Assembly (NCBI GenBank): GCA_965212085.1
Contig: OZ243042.1
Span: 62,001 to 126,000, forward strand
DNA: 64,000 bases
Origin: JAHRAW01 sp965212085
Lineage (GTDB): Bacteria > Pseudomonadota > Gammaproteobacteria > Arenicellales > Poriferihabitantaceae
Direction: 5' to 3'
Shown: one piece after another, positions 9,087-18,211 of the stretch
Position numbering within the stretch: position 1 is the first letter of the stretch
Layout of the letters: the number at the start of each line of letters is the position of its first letter
Translations under genes and position numbers: made by a program
Notes under the pieces: model-generated
Databases searched by the model: none
What the model was told of the DNA's origin: nothing
What the model saw: only the letters and a program-made list of their open reading frames with translations

Positions 9087-9875
9087 CTAGCGGCCTTTCC
9101 ACACCGGTTTGCGTTTTTCGCTGAAGGCCCTGGCGCCTTCCAGGATGTCTTCGCTTTCGTACAACGTCTTGATGGTGGGCGGGATTTTGTTGTACAGCAG
9201 ATCGAAGGATTCCTGGGTGGGCAGGGTTTCGGTCAGGCGGATACATTCCTTGATGGCCGCAAACACCAGCGGCGGGCCTTCGGCCAGCAGTTCGGCGAGT
9301 TCCCTGGCGCGCGGCATCAAGCGCTCGGCGGGCACGGTTTCATTGACCAATCCCCAGTGCTGCGCTTCGGCGGCATCCATCCAGCGGCCGGTGAGCAGCA
9401 TCTCCATTGCGATATGGTAGGGGATGCGCTTGGGCAGTTTGATGGTGGCGGCGTCTGCGATGGTGCCGGCGTTGATTTCCGGCAGCGCAAAACTGGCGTG
9501 TACGGCGGCGATGACGAGGTCGGCGGAAATCGCCAGTTCCAGCCCGCCGCCGCAGGCGATGCCGTTGACCGCGGCGATCACCGGCTTGTTGAGGTTGGGC
9601 AGTTCCTGAAGCCCGCCGAAACCGCCGGCGCCGAAATCGCTGGTGGTGTCCTCGTCCCCGGCGGCCACCGCTTTCAGGTCCCATCCGGCGCAGAAAAACT
9701 TCCCGCCGGCGGCGCTGAGGATGGCCACCCGCAGGTTCGGATCGTCCCGAAACTCGGCGAACACCCGCCCCATTTCCCGGCTGGTGGGGGAGTCAATGGC
9801 GTTGGCTTTGGGGCGGTTCAGCACCACTTCCAGCACCGCGCCGTTGACCGTTGTCAGGACCGCTTCATCGCTCAT
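9087..9875 (-). CDS. caiD: Carnitinyl-CoA dehydratase-like enoyl-CoA hydratase
   Basis: 262 residues, matching the length of E. coli CaiD (261). It shares long stretches with it: RPKANAIDSPTS (about 21-32), the oxyanion-hole region AGWDLKA (about 62-69), KPVIAAVNGIACGGGLELA (about 97-115) and the C-terminal EKRKPVWKGR. It would interconvert crotonobetainyl-CoA and L-carnitinyl-CoA. It lies 3 bp downstream of the ADP-forming acyl-CoA synthetase, so the two are probably co-transcribed. Its company with a carnitine dehydrogenase and dehydrocarnitine cleavage enzyme supports the substrate assignment over general fatty-acid hydratases. Confidence 0.87.
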   Translation of the reverse strand: MSDEAVLTTVNGAVLEVVLNRPKANAIDSPTSREMGRVFAEFRDDPNLRVAILSAAGGKFFCAGWDLKAVAAGDEDTTSDFGAGGFGGLQELPNLNKPVIAAVNGIACGGGLELAISADLVIAAVHASFALPEINAGTIADAATIKLPKRIPYHIAMEMLLTGRWMDAAEAQHWGLVNETVPAERLMPRARELAELLAEGPPLVFAAIKECIRLTETLPTQESFDLLYNKIPPTIKTLYESEDILEGARAFSEKRKPVWKGR

Positions 9876-9878
9876 GTC

Positions 9879-11996
9879 TCATCGCGCCTCGCCTCGCATG
9901 GTTATCAACGCATCGGCAACTATAACGCCTTTGTTTTCGGACTTCACCATCAACGGATTGATTTCGATCTCAAGCAGATTGCTCGGCGCATCTTCAAGCA
10001 GCCGGTTGAGCCGCAGCGCGCACTCAACCACCGCCGCCACGTCGGCCACCGGCCGCCCGCGATAGCCGCACAACAGCGGCGCGGTTTTCAGGCGCGCGAG
10101 GGCGGCGCGGAGCATGCCTTCATCCACCGGCGGCAGCAGCAGTTGGCGGTCGCCGATCAACTCCACCATGGCGCCGCCGAAGCCGATAATCAGGTAATGA
10201 CCGAACTGCCGGTCATGGCCGGCGCCGAGCAGCAGTTCGGCAACCGCGCCCTCCACCATCTCTTCCACCAGCAGGCGGCCACTGTGGGCGAGCATTGCCG
10301 CCGCGCACCGGCGAACCTGCGCGTCATCGCGCACATCAACCGCCACCGCGCCCAGTTCGGTTTTGTGGGCGATATGCTTGGACAACGCCTTGACCACCAC
10401 CGGATACCCCAACTCCCCGGCGGCGGCCACCGCCCCCGGGACGGAATCCGCCACTTGCGACTGCGGAACCGGCAGCCCGGCTGCGGCCAGCAGTTTTTTT
10501 GCCTCGGCTTCATCCAGGCTGCGCGGTTCCCCGTCCGGCGCGCCATCGGCAAAGGGGGCAAGGGGTGCGAGAGGCGCAAGACTCGGCGGCGCACCACCAC
10601 GCGCCCAGGCGCGGCCAATGCCGCACACCACTTCCACCGCCGCCAACGCCTGTTCAAGACCCTGCAACGGAGCGATCCCGTTTTCCAGCAACAACCGCCC
10701 CGCCTCGCCGGGCAGGTTTTCCCCCAGCAACGCCACCAGCGCGCCCCGGCAGCCGTTGTCGTGACACGCGGCGATGAACGCCCGCACCGCGCGCAACCAG
10801 ATTTCCGTGGCCGCGCGGTCGTCGGCGGGGATGTCGAGGATCAGCAAGGTCAGGTCGTAGTTCCCCGACAGCATGGCGCCGAAGGTCTCGGCCATGCGCG
10901 CGCGGTCGCCCCAGATAAAGGTGTGGTAGTCCAGCGGGTTGTCCACCCGTACATAATCGTTGAGGGTCGCCCGAACCCTTTGCCGGTGGGCGTCTTCGAG
11001 GGCCGGGAATTGGAGGTCGCGCCCGGCGGCCAGATCCGCCACCAGCGTGGCCTCGCCGCCGGAGCAACTCATTGAAGCGATGCGGTTGCCCGGCAGCGCG
11101 CCGCAGACCGCGGCCAGTTTGAGGGCTTCGATAAACGCTTCCGGGGTCGCCACGCAGCCGATGCCGAGGCGTTCAAAGAGCGCGTCATACAAGGCGCTCG
11201 CGCCGGCCAGGGTCGCGGTATGACTCAAGGTGATGCGCGCGCCGATTTCCGAGCGGCCGGCTTTGAGGGCGACGATGGGGACGCCCTTTTGCCGGGCTTG
11301 CGCGGCGAGTTGCGCGAAGCGCGGCAAGTCGTTCAGCCCTTCAAGGTGGATGCCGATGGCGGTGATGCGATCGCTCGCAAGGGCCGCGGCGATGCCTTCC
11401 TCAATACCCACCACCGCCTGATTGCCCAGGGTCACGAGCCACGCCAGCGGCAGCAACCGCCGCTGCATGCTCAGGTTCAGACTGACGTTGCCGCTCTGGG
11501 AGAAAATCGCCACGCCCTTGTCCACCCGCGCCGCGCCGTGATAATCCGGCCACAAGGCCGCGCCGCAGGTCAGGTTGATGAAGCCGTAACAGTTGGGGCC
11601 GATGACCGGCATTTTGCCCGCGGCTTCGATCAGACGTTGGTGGCGGTCGTTTCCGTCGCCGCCGGTTTCCCTGAATCCCGAGGCGTAACACACCGCGCCG
11701 CCGGCGCAAATGCGCGACAGGGCGGCGACCATCTGGATGCTGGCTTCGGCGGGAATGGCGATGAAGGCCGCGTCCGGGGGTTCGGGCAGCGCGTCAACGC
11801 CGGGGTAGCAGTCCAGCCCTTCCAGAGCCGTGCGCGTGGAATGGTGCTTCGGGTTGACCGGCCAAATATCGCCGTCAAAGCCAAGTTTGCGGCACTGCCG
11901 GATCACCTGCGCCGCCTCGGCGCCGCCGATTACCGCGATGGTGCGCGGATTCAGGCAGCGGTTGAGGCGCGCGGGATCCATGCTGCTGCGGCCCAC
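9879..11996 (-). CDS. ADP-forming acyl-CoA synthetase, fused alpha and beta parts
   Basis: 705 residues. The N-terminal half is the CoA-binding/ligase part, with IAVIGGAEAAQ near residue 16, IGPNCYGFIN near 130 and FSQSGNVSLN near 167. SHTATLAG near 260 has the family's phosphorylated-His context. A Pro/Ala linker leads to a C-terminal ATP-grasp half (from about 495, with PVVVKALSKHIAHKTELG). Such enzymes make an acyl-CoA from acid, CoA and ATP, giving ADP. Set between caiD and an acyl-CoA dehydrogenase, it probably activates gamma-butyrobetaine or carnitine, taking the place of CaiC or CaiB. That role is inference; the family call is secure. Confidence 0.85.
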   Translation of the reverse strand: MGRSSMDPARLNRCLNPRTIAVIGGAEAAQVIRQCRKLGFDGDIWPVNPKHHSTRTALEGLDCYPGVDALPEPPDAAFIAIPAEASIQMVAALSRICAGGAVCYASGFRETGGDGNDRHQRLIEAAGKMPVIGPNCYGFINLTCGAALWPDYHGAARVDKGVAIFSQSGNVSLNLSMQRRLLPLAWLVTLGNQAVVGIEEGIAAALASDRITAIGIHLEGLNDLPRFAQLAAQARQKGVPIVALKAGRSEIGARITLSHTATLAGASALYDALFERLGIGCVATPEAFIEALKLAAVCGALPGNRIASMSCSGGEATLVADLAAGRDLQFPALEDAHRQRVRATLNDYVRVDNPLDYHTFIWGDRARMAETFGAMLSGNYDLTLLILDIPADDRAATEIWLRAVRAFIAACHDNGCRGALVALLGENLPGEAGRLLLENGIAPLQGLEQALAAVEVVCGIGRAWARGGAPPSLAPLAPLAPFADGAPDGEPRSLDEAEAKKLLAAAGLPVPQSQVADSVPGAVAAAGELGYPVVVKALSKHIAHKTELGAVAVDVRDDAQVRRCAAAMLAHSGRLLVEEMVEGAVAELLLGAGHDRQFGHYLIIGFGGAMVELIGDRQLLLPPVDEGMLRAALARLKTAPLLCGYRGRPVADVAAVVECALRLNRLLEDAPSNLLEIEINPLMVKSENKGVIVADALITMRGEAR

Positions 11997-11997
11997 A

Positions 11998-13218
11998 CTA
12001 CTGATTCCGGGGCTTCCGGGCGGAGCGTTTTTCCAGGGGGCCGAGGATGGCGCGGGAGATAATCAGGCGCTGGATTTCGCTGGTGCCTTCCCAGATTCGT
12101 TCAACCCGCGCGTCCCGCCAGATGCGTTCCAGGGGCAGGTCGGACATCAGCCCCATGCCGCCGTGAATTTGCAGCGCCTCGTCGGCGATAAACGCCAGCG
12201 CTTCGGTGGCCGCGAGTTTGGCCATGGCGGCGTCCATGTCGCTCATGCCGCCGTGGTCTTCCTTCCACGCCGCCTGATAGGTCAGCAACTCCGCCGAGCG
12301 GCGCTTGATTTCCATGTCCGCGAGTTTGAAGGCGACCCCCTGAAACTTGCCGATGGTCTGATTGAACTGCTTGCGGGTGGCGGCGTATTCGCAGGCCAAC
12401 TCCCAGGCGCGGTCGCAACGCCCCAGGCAAATCGCCGCGACTTGCAGGCGGGTGTTGCCGAGCCAGCTGTTGGCGACCTCAAAGCCCTGGTCAACTTCGC
12501 CGAGCACCTGCGCGGCGGCAACCCGGCAATGGTCGAACTCAAGGATGAAGTTGTGATAGCCGCGATGGGAAACGCTGCGGTAGCCGTCGCGCACGGTGAA
12601 CCCTTGGGCGCCCTTGTCGACCAGAAACGCGGTGATCTTTTTGCGCGGACCTCGTAGTCCGGGCGGGCCGGGCGGCGTGTCTTCAACGCCGGTGGCGGCG
12701 AACAAAATGACGAAGTCGGCGACGTCGGCGTGGCTGATGAAGTGCTTGCTGCCGGTGATGACGAACCCGCCGCCGTCGGCATCGGTATCGGCCTGGGCGG
12801 CGCATGCCATGGAGCGGAGGTCGGAGCCGGCGCCGGGTTCGGTCATGGCCAGGCAGTCCACTTTTTCGCCGCGGATGCACGGGTACAGGTATTTTTCCCG
12901 CTGCGGCCCCACGCACGCCTGGAGGATGTTGCTGGGGCGTCCGACGGTGTATTGCAACGCCATGTTGGCGCGCCCGAGTTCGCGGTCGAGCAGGCACATG
13001 GACAGGGTGTCGAGCCCGCCGCCGCCCAAGTCCGCGGGCATGTTGGCGGCGTACAGGCCGGCTTCTTTGGCGCGCGCGATGATGCGCCGGCGCAACGCTT
13101 CATCCACCGCATCGGTTTTTTCCACCTGCTGCTCGTGGGGATACAACTCTTCCTCCACAAAACGCCGGGCGGTGTCCACCAGCATTTGCTGCTCTTCGGT
13201 CGGGGCAAAGTTCATCAT
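11998..13218 (-). CDS. Acyl-CoA dehydrogenase, butyrobetainyl-CoA type suspected
   Basis: 406 residues, a typical acyl-CoA dehydrogenase. TEPGAGSD is the FAD/substrate motif (about residues 129-136), QIHGGMGLMSDLPLERIWRD lies near the C-terminus, and IWEGTSEIQR holds the catalytic Glu. The start is an ATG pair at 13218/13215; the longer frame upstream overlaps the SDR gene and has no family character. There is a 1-bp gap to the synthetase gene, so they are an operon. By position it would oxidise gamma-butyrobetainyl-CoA to crotonobetainyl-CoA for CaiD. A short-chain fatty acyl-CoA substrate cannot be excluded. Confidence 0.85.
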   Translation of the reverse strand: MMNFAPTEEQQMLVDTARRFVEEELYPHEQQVEKTDAVDEALRRRIIARAKEAGLYAANMPADLGGGGLDTLSMCLLDRELGRANMALQYTVGRPSNILQACVGPQREKYLYPCIRGEKVDCLAMTEPGAGSDLRSMACAAQADTDADGGGFVITGSKHFISHADVADFVILFAATGVEDTPPGPPGLRGPRKKITAFLVDKGAQGFTVRDGYRSVSHRGYHNFILEFDHCRVAAAQVLGEVDQGFEVANSWLGNTRLQVAAICLGRCDRAWELACEYAATRKQFNQTIGKFQGVAFKLADMEIKRRSAELLTYQAAWKEDHGGMSDMDAAMAKLAATEALAFIADEALQIHGGMGLMSDLPLERIWRDARVERIWEGTSEIQRLIISRAILGPLEKRSARKPRNQ

Positions 13219-13255
13219 TTGGTTGGTCTGTGATAGTGCGATTCGAGTGAGGCGG

Positions 13256-14041
13256 TTATTGATCAAGGCCGCCGATGCTTTCAAGGTGGCCGTCCACGTT
13301 GATGACCTGGCCGGTGATTTTCGAGGCCGCCGGTGATGCCAGGAACAACGCCGCGTCGGCGATGTCTTCGGCGTTGATGAAGGTGCGCAGGGAAACGCCG
13401 CCGGTGTATTTTCGGCGGATTTGTTCTTCGCTGCGGTTTTTGTGCGCCGCCTCAAAGGCGATCACCCGGTCCATGCGCTCGCCGTCAATGCTGCCCGGAC
13501 AAATCACGTTGGCGCGGATGCCCGCCGGCCCCAACTCCATGGCGATGGATTTGGTCACGCCGATGACCGCCCACTTGGCGGCGGCGTAGGGCGTGCGCAG
13601 CGGATAGCCGTGCCAGCCGGCGGTGGATGAGATGTTGATGATGCAGCCCCTGCCGGCGCGGCGCATCTGCGGGATGGCCTTGCGGCAGCACAAAAAAACG
13701 GCGTCCAATCCCACCGCCATGCAGCGTTGCCAGTCGGCCAAATCAATTTCTTCGATGAGCGCGGTGGGCCCGGCGATGCCGGCGCAGTTCACCATCACTT
13801 CGATGCCGCCAAAGCGTTCGTGATGTCGTTCAAACACGCGCGCCACCGCGTCTTGGTCGGCGACGTCGGCGATGCTGGTGTAAATGTCCGGGTGCCCGGC
13901 GCGCATTTTTTCCAGCGCCGCCTGGTCCACGTCCACCACGTGAACATTCGCGCCGGCGGCGTGAAAACCCGTGGCGATGGCGTGACCGATGCCGCTTGCG
14001 CCGGCGGTTATGAGGATGCTTTGTTGTTCAAAGGACGGCAT
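13256..14041 (-). CDS. SDR-family dehydrogenase
   Basis: 261 residues of classical short-chain dehydrogenase type: the cofactor motif TAGASGIGHAIA (about 12-23), NCAGIAG (about 88-94), catalytic Ser in ISSTAGWHG and the YAAAK catalytic Tyr-Lys motif (about 154-158). It is NAD-preferring in appearance, with an Asp at the end of the second strand (VVDVD). It lies between the acyl-CoA dehydrogenase and carnitine dehydrogenase genes and is presumably part of the same pathway, for example a 3-hydroxybutyrate or D-carnitine dehydrogenase. Neither substrate can be read from the sequence. Confidence 0.8.
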   Translation of the reverse strand: MPSFEQQSILITAGASGIGHAIATGFHAAGANVHVVDVDQAALEKMRAGHPDIYTSIADVADQDAVARVFERHHERFGGIEVMVNCAGIAGPTALIEEIDLADWQRCMAVGLDAVFLCCRKAIPQMRRAGRGCIINISSTAGWHGYPLRTPYAAAKWAVIGVTKSIAMELGPAGIRANVICPGSIDGERMDRVIAFEAAHKNRSEEQIRRKYTGGVSLRTFINAEDIADAALFLASPAASKITGQVINVDGHLESIGGLDQ

Positions 14042-14049
14042 GGCGTTGT

Positions 14050-15549
14050 TTATTTTTCCGGTTGTTTTTTGGATTGCCCGGACTGAATCGAACGCCCCGC
14101 CTGCTCAGGCCGGGGCAGACCGGCGTGGGCGGCGATGATGCGGTTCAAGCGTTCCAGGACTTGCGGTTTGGCGGCGCAGGCGCGGCCTTCGGTGGTGTTG
14201 ACGTGCAGCAGCATTTGTTCGGTGGTGGCGAGGGTGGTGTCATCACCGGCATACATGATGTGAAAAAGATGGATGCGTTTGTCATCGCCGCCCAGCAAGC
14301 GGGTGCTGATATGGAACGCCTGATCCACCGTCGCTTCGCGGTAAAAGTTAATGTGGGTTTCGACGGTGTAGTAACTATAGCCGCTGTCGTGGTAGGCGGC
14401 ATCCACGCCGATATAGCGGAACAACGCATCGGAGGCGTCGCCGAATGCTTGCAGGTAGCGGCTTTCGGTCAAGTGGTTGTTGTAGTCCACCCATTCTGGT
14501 TTGACCGTATCGTGGTGCAGCGTCAGGGGTTGGCTGAGATCGTCCGCAGCCGCCATCACTTTGCGGTGGTCGGCTTCGTAGAGTTTTTCTTCATAACGTT
14601 TTAACACCTTGCCGGCGGCGTAGTCGTGGGAGCGCAGCCCCTGCATCACCGAAACCAGGCAGTCGTCCCGCAGCCTTTCGAGTTCGGCGATGGTTTTGCC
14701 GCCGGCCTGTTGATCAGATTGCGCGGATAGCCGGTCGAGCAACTCGTCGCTCAGGTCGGGGCCGTCGAAGCGCGTCCACGGCCATTTCAAACTCGGCCCG
14801 AACTGCTCCATGAAGTGCCGGAACCCCCCTTCCCCGCCGGCCACCCGGTAGACCAGGAACGTCCCCATGAACGACCAGCGCAAGCCGGGGCCGTAGCAAA
14901 TCGCCTGGTCAATTTCGTCTGTGGTGGCGACGCCGTCGTTGACCAGGTGCAGCGCTTCGCGCCACAACGCCTCCATCATCCGGTCGGCGAGGAACGCGTC
15001 AATTTCCTTGCGAACCAGTAGCGGGTGCATGCCGATGCTGCGGTAAAAACCCGCCGCCGCCTGCTTCGCTTCATCGCTGGTCTGCCGCCCGCCGACTATT
15101 TCCACCAGCGGTATCAGGTACACCGGGTTGAACGGATGGCCGACGATGACGCGCTCCGGAAAGCGCACGCCGGCCTGCATTTCGCTGGGCAGCAAACCCG
15201 AAGAAGACGAGGCCACCACGATGCCGGCGCCGCAGTGTTCGCATACTTCCCGCATCAACGCCTTTTTGAGGTCGAGCCGTTCGGGGCCGCTTTCCTGAAC
15301 GAAATCCGCGCCGCAAACCGCATCAGATACCGATGAAGTGAAGGTCAGTTTGCCCTTGCAGCCGACCGGCGCCAGGGTCATTTTGCGGTAGGCGCGCAGG
15401 GCATTTTCCAGCACCGCGTTGAGGCGCGTTTCCACCTGCGCGGACGGGTCGCAGACGGTGACGTTGATGCCGTTAATCAACAATCGGGCGGCCCATCCGG
15501 CGCCGATCACGCCGCCGCCGATCAGGGCAACCTGGGTTATTTTTTTCAT
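14050..15549 (-). CDS. cdhAB: L-carnitine dehydrogenase fused to betainyl-CoA thioesterase
   Basis: 499 residues in two parts. Residues 1 to about 320 are a 3-hydroxyacyl-CoA dehydrogenase-like enzyme: NAD-binding ALIGGGVIGAGWA (about 8-20), the catalytic His in GHPFNPVYLIPLVEIVGG, and substrate-pocket sequence YGPGLRWSF. Residues about 345-480 are a hot-dog thioesterase (VDYNNHLTESRYLQAF, with the Asn/His typical of 4HBT-like enzymes). Carnitine dehydrogenase oxidises L-carnitine to 3-dehydrocarnitine. The thioesterase half hydrolyses betainyl-CoA released after cleavage. Such fusions are known in carnitine-degrading proteobacteria. The product passes to the cleavage enzyme encoded just upstream at 15622-16512. 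Confidence 0.9.
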   Translation of the reverse strand: MKKITQVALIGGGVIGAGWAARLLINGINVTVCDPSAQVETRLNAVLENALRAYRKMTLAPVGCKGKLTFTSSVSDAVCGADFVQESGPERLDLKKALMREVCEHCGAGIVVASSSSGLLPSEMQAGVRFPERVIVGHPFNPVYLIPLVEIVGGRQTSDEAKQAAAGFYRSIGMHPLLVRKEIDAFLADRMMEALWREALHLVNDGVATTDEIDQAICYGPGLRWSFMGTFLVYRVAGGEGGFRHFMEQFGPSLKWPWTRFDGPDLSDELLDRLSAQSDQQAGGKTIAELERLRDDCLVSVMQGLRSHDYAAGKVLKRYEEKLYEADHRKVMAAADDLSQPLTLHHDTVKPEWVDYNNHLTESRYLQAFGDASDALFRYIGVDAAYHDSGYSYYTVETHINFYREATVDQAFHISTRLLGGDDKRIHLFHIMYAGDDTTLATTEQMLLHVNTTEGRACAAKPQVLERLNRIIAAHAGLPRPEQAGRSIQSGQSKKQPEK

Positions 15550-15589
15550 GGCACCATTTATGGTGGTGATAATGGTAACGGATTTTTGC

Positions 15590-15631
15590 GCCGCTATCGT
15601 TTTGCCGCTATCGTTTTGCCGCTATCGTTTT
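15590..15631. repeat. 14-bp tandem repeat over the cdhC stop codon
   Basis: Three head-to-tail copies of GCCGCTATCGTTTT. The last copy contains the stop codon and final residues (KKR) of the minus-strand cleavage-enzyme gene. Confidence 0.85.
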
Positions 15632-16512
15632 TTTAACGCCAACTTTTCCCGCACTTCATCCGGCCCCATAATCGCGACGTTGAGCGCCGACAAAATCGTT
15701 ACGGCGCGTTCCACGAGTTGCGCGTTGCTCGCGAACACGCCCTTTTCAAGGTACAGGTTATCTTCCAGCCCGACCCGCACGTTGCCGCCGGCGAGCACCG
15801 CCATGGCCACGTAGGGAAGTTGATTGCGGCCAATGGAAAAGGCCGAAAACACCGCCCCGGCGGGCAGTTGGTTGACCATCGCCAGCAGCGTGGCGGGGTC
15901 GTCCGGGGCGCCGTAGGGAATGCCCATGCACAGCTGAATCATCACCGGATCATCCAGCAGCCCGTCGCCGATCATCTCCTTGACGAACACCAGATGACCG
16001 CTGTCGAAGACTTCCAGTTCCGGGCGCACGCCGAGTTCCTGAACCCGCTTGGCCATGGTCTTGAGCATGCCGGGGGTGTTGGTCATGACGTAATTGCTTT
16101 CGGCGAAATTCATGGTGCCGCAGTCCAGCGTGCAGATTTCCGGCAGCAACTGCTCGACGTGGGCGAGGCGCTCCAGCGGCCCGGCCATGTCGGTGCCGTC
16201 GGCGTCCAGCGGCAGCGGATTTTCACCGGCGCCGAACACCATATCGCCGCCCATGCCGGCGGTGGTGTTGATCACCACGTCGGTATCGCTGTCGCGGATT
16301 CTGTGCACCACATCGGCGAACAGTTTCGGGTCCCGGGACGGCGCGCCGGTCTGCGGGTCGCGCACGTGGACGTGGACGATGGCGGCGCCGGCTTTGGCCG
16401 CTTCGATGGCCGCGGTGGCGATTTGCTGCGGGGTAACCGGGATGTCCGGGTGCTTGCCGACGCTAGCGCCGGAGCCGGTTACCGCGCAGGTGATAAAGGC
16501 GTTGAAGTTCAT
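15622..16512 (-). CDS. cdhC: 3-dehydrocarnitine cleavage enzyme (BKACE/DUF849 family)
   Basis: 296 residues of the beta-keto acid cleavage family: N-terminal ITCAVTGSG (about 6-14), the metal-binding HVHVRDPQTGAPS (about 46-58), and family-typical EVFDSGHL and GLEDNLYLEKG. The enzyme condenses 3-dehydrocarnitine with acetyl-CoA to give betainyl-CoA and acetoacetate. The context beside the dehydrogenase-thioesterase fusion makes dehydrocarnitine the likely substrate. The start at 16512 (MNFNAFITC) is chosen over an upstream ATG at 16563 because family members begin a few residues before the ITCAVTG strand. A 14-bp tandem repeat overlaps its stop codon. Confidence 0.88.
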   Translation of the reverse strand: MNFNAFITCAVTGSGASVGKHPDIPVTPQQIATAAIEAAKAGAAIVHVHVRDPQTGAPSRDPKLFADVVHRIRDSDTDVVINTTAGMGGDMVFGAGENPLPLDADGTDMAGPLERLAHVEQLLPEICTLDCGTMNFAESNYVMTNTPGMLKTMAKRVQELGVRPELEVFDSGHLVFVKEMIGDGLLDDPVMIQLCMGIPYGAPDDPATLLAMVNQLPAGAVFSAFSIGRNQLPYVAMAVLAGGNVRVGLEDNLYLEKGVFASNAQLVERAVTILSALNVAIMGPDEVREKLALKKR

Positions 16513-16654
16513 GATGGACTCGTGCTGGTTAGAAGTGGTTTGCGGTGGGGGACTTTGCCCCAACTGAGCGGGCTAATGCAATATCCAATGCAACATGAGC
16601 CGCCGAAATTGCTTCACAAGCAACGGCAAAAATTCGGGGCGTTGCCCCTCGCGC

Positions 16655-17137
16655 TCACTCCAGCCCCAACGCTTCGGCGAGCGCCGGGTCCCGGCGCGCC
16701 GGGAAAGCGTCGGCGTCGAGGATCATGGTCTTGAGCAGGCGCACAAACTCGTGGGGCGAAGAACCGCCCGTGCCGCAGCCTTGCGCCGCAAGCCCCAATT
16801 TTTCGCGCAGGCGGCAGACATTCCGGCTGGCGTGGTAGGCCGCTTCAAGTTCCGCAAGATGTTTGGCAATCGCTTTTGCAAGGGGCGCGTTGGACTCGGC
16901 CTTCGCGCCGGTCACAACGCGCATGTAAAGCGCGCCGAGGCAGTCAACCGCTTCCCGGTAGGCCATGGCGCGTTCATAGCCCGCCTTGTCCGCCCATTCC
17001 GCGTTCGCGCAGGCGCGCGCGGCGGAGCGGGTCTCTTCGCTCGCGGCGTGGGCGGGCGATGCGAAAAAGATCGCATGGCAGCATACCGCCAAAATCAACG
17101 CATGATTTATGGGCGGGCAATGAATGGTTTGAGACAT
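16655..17137 (-). CDS. Small secreted protein of unknown function
   Basis: 160 residues. The start at 17137 has a clear GAGGGG ribosome-binding site and opens a signal peptide (hydrophobic stretch about 12-25, cleavage near SPAHA). The mature part is mostly helical and rich in Ala, with six Cys residues that could form disulfides in the periplasm. I do not recognise the family. Its divergent partner is the EamA transporter gene (about 85 bp between the starts). Confidence 0.6.
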   Translation of the reverse strand: MSQTIHCPPINHALILAVCCHAIFFASPAHAASEETRSAARACANAEWADKAGYERAMAYREAVDCLGALYMRVVTGAKAESNAPLAKAIAKHLAELEAAYHASRNVCRLREKLGLAAQGCGTGGSSPHEFVRLLKTMILDADAFPARRDPALAEALGLE

Positions 17138-17222
17138 GGCGGTTTCCCCTCGGGTCGGATGGAAAATTATAAACCCTCCGCCGCTGAACTTTGGAAAAGG
17201 AGCCGTTATACTTTTGCGCTCC

Positions 17223-18164
17223 ATGCCGCCCGCCCCGCCTACCCCGCTCTCGCCCCCCGCGCCGTCTCGCCTGTTCCGCTCCGGCGTCCTCTTCGCGCTG
17301 CTGACCGCGCTCAGCTTCGGCGGCTTGACCACCCTCGCCAATCTCTATTACCAAGACGGCGGCAACGTAATGACCATGCTATTGTTCCGCTTCGGCTTTG
17401 CCACGCTTGCGTTGCTGGTGCTGGCCCGCGGCCATCTGCGCCCGCCAACCCCGGCGCGGCGTTTCGGCGGCGTGCTCACGGTGGGCGTGGCCTGGTCGCT
17501 GGGCGTAACCTGCTACCTGGGCGCGGTGCACTACATTGAGGTCGGCATCGCCGCCCTGATTCTCTACACCTTTCCGGTGATCGTGCTGATCCTGTCGCTG
17601 GCGGCGCGCGAGTTGCGCTCCACGGTGGCGTTGTGGGCGGTGTTCCTTACCGCCTTCGGCGGGCTGGGAATCATGCTGCTGCCGTCCATCGGACGCTTTG
17701 ATCCCATCGGCCTGTTGCTGGCGTTCGGCGCCGCGGCGTTGTTCGCCTTGACCTTTTTCCTCGGCGCCCGGCTCAGCCGCGCAGTGCCGGCGCGCAGCAT
17801 GGCGTTGTGGGTGACCGTGGTGGGGCTTGGCATCACCGCGCCGGTGGTGTGCCTGAGCGACGCCCTGGCCCTGCCCCGCAGCGACCACGGCTGGCTGTGG
17901 CTGGTGGCCGCAACCGCCTTGTACCTGGGCGGGATACTCTGCCAGTTCAGCGCCCTGGCGCGGGCGCGGGCGGCGCAGATGAGCATGGTGATGAACCTGG
18001 AACCCATCGTCTCGGTGGCACTCGGTGCCTGGATTCTCGGCGAACGCCTGACCCCGCTGCAATGGCTCGGCGCCGGTGCGGTCCTCGGCGCACTGCTGCT
18101 GTCGCAGCGGGTGATGCAAAAGAGCGCTTCGCGGATGCCGCCCGGCGGCGGCAATGGGGCATAA
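17223..18164 (+). CDS. EamA/DMT-family transporter
   Basis: 313 residues, about ten hydrophobic helices, in the two-fold repeat layout of the drug/metabolite transporter superfamily. Typical C-terminal EamA sequence is present: MVMNLEPIVSVALGAWILGERLTPLQWLGA. The ATG at 17223 opens a Pro-rich tail before helix 1; the frame continues upstream to 17136 but that stretch is not transporter-like. It ends 47 bp before the Asp/Glu racemase-type gene, and the three genes 17223-19817 could be one operon exporting or importing a metabolite handled by them. Substrate unknown. Confidence 0.85.
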   Translation: MPPAPPTPLSPPAPSRLFRSGVLFALLTALSFGGLTTLANLYYQDGGNVMTMLLFRFGFATLALLVLARGHLRPPTPARRFGGVLTVGVAWSLGVTCYLGAVHYIEVGIAALILYTFPVIVLILSLAARELRSTVALWAVFLTAFGGLGIMLLPSIGRFDPIGLLLAFGAAALFALTFFLGARLSRAVPARSMALWVTVVGLGITAPVVCLSDALALPRSDHGWLWLVAATALYLGGILCQFSALARARAAQMSMVMNLEPIVSVALGAWILGERLTPLQWLGAGAVLGALLLSQRVMQKSASRMPPGGGNGA

Positions 18165-18211
18165 TGGCTTATTTCAAAGGCCGGGCAGGCCGGATTGTGG
18201 AGGCGATTGTT

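Noticed and set aside
9039..11075. A 678-codon plus-strand frame
   Set aside because: It runs antisense across caiD and the acyl-CoA synthetase, is low-complexity and His/Gln/Gly-rich, and comes from high GC content.
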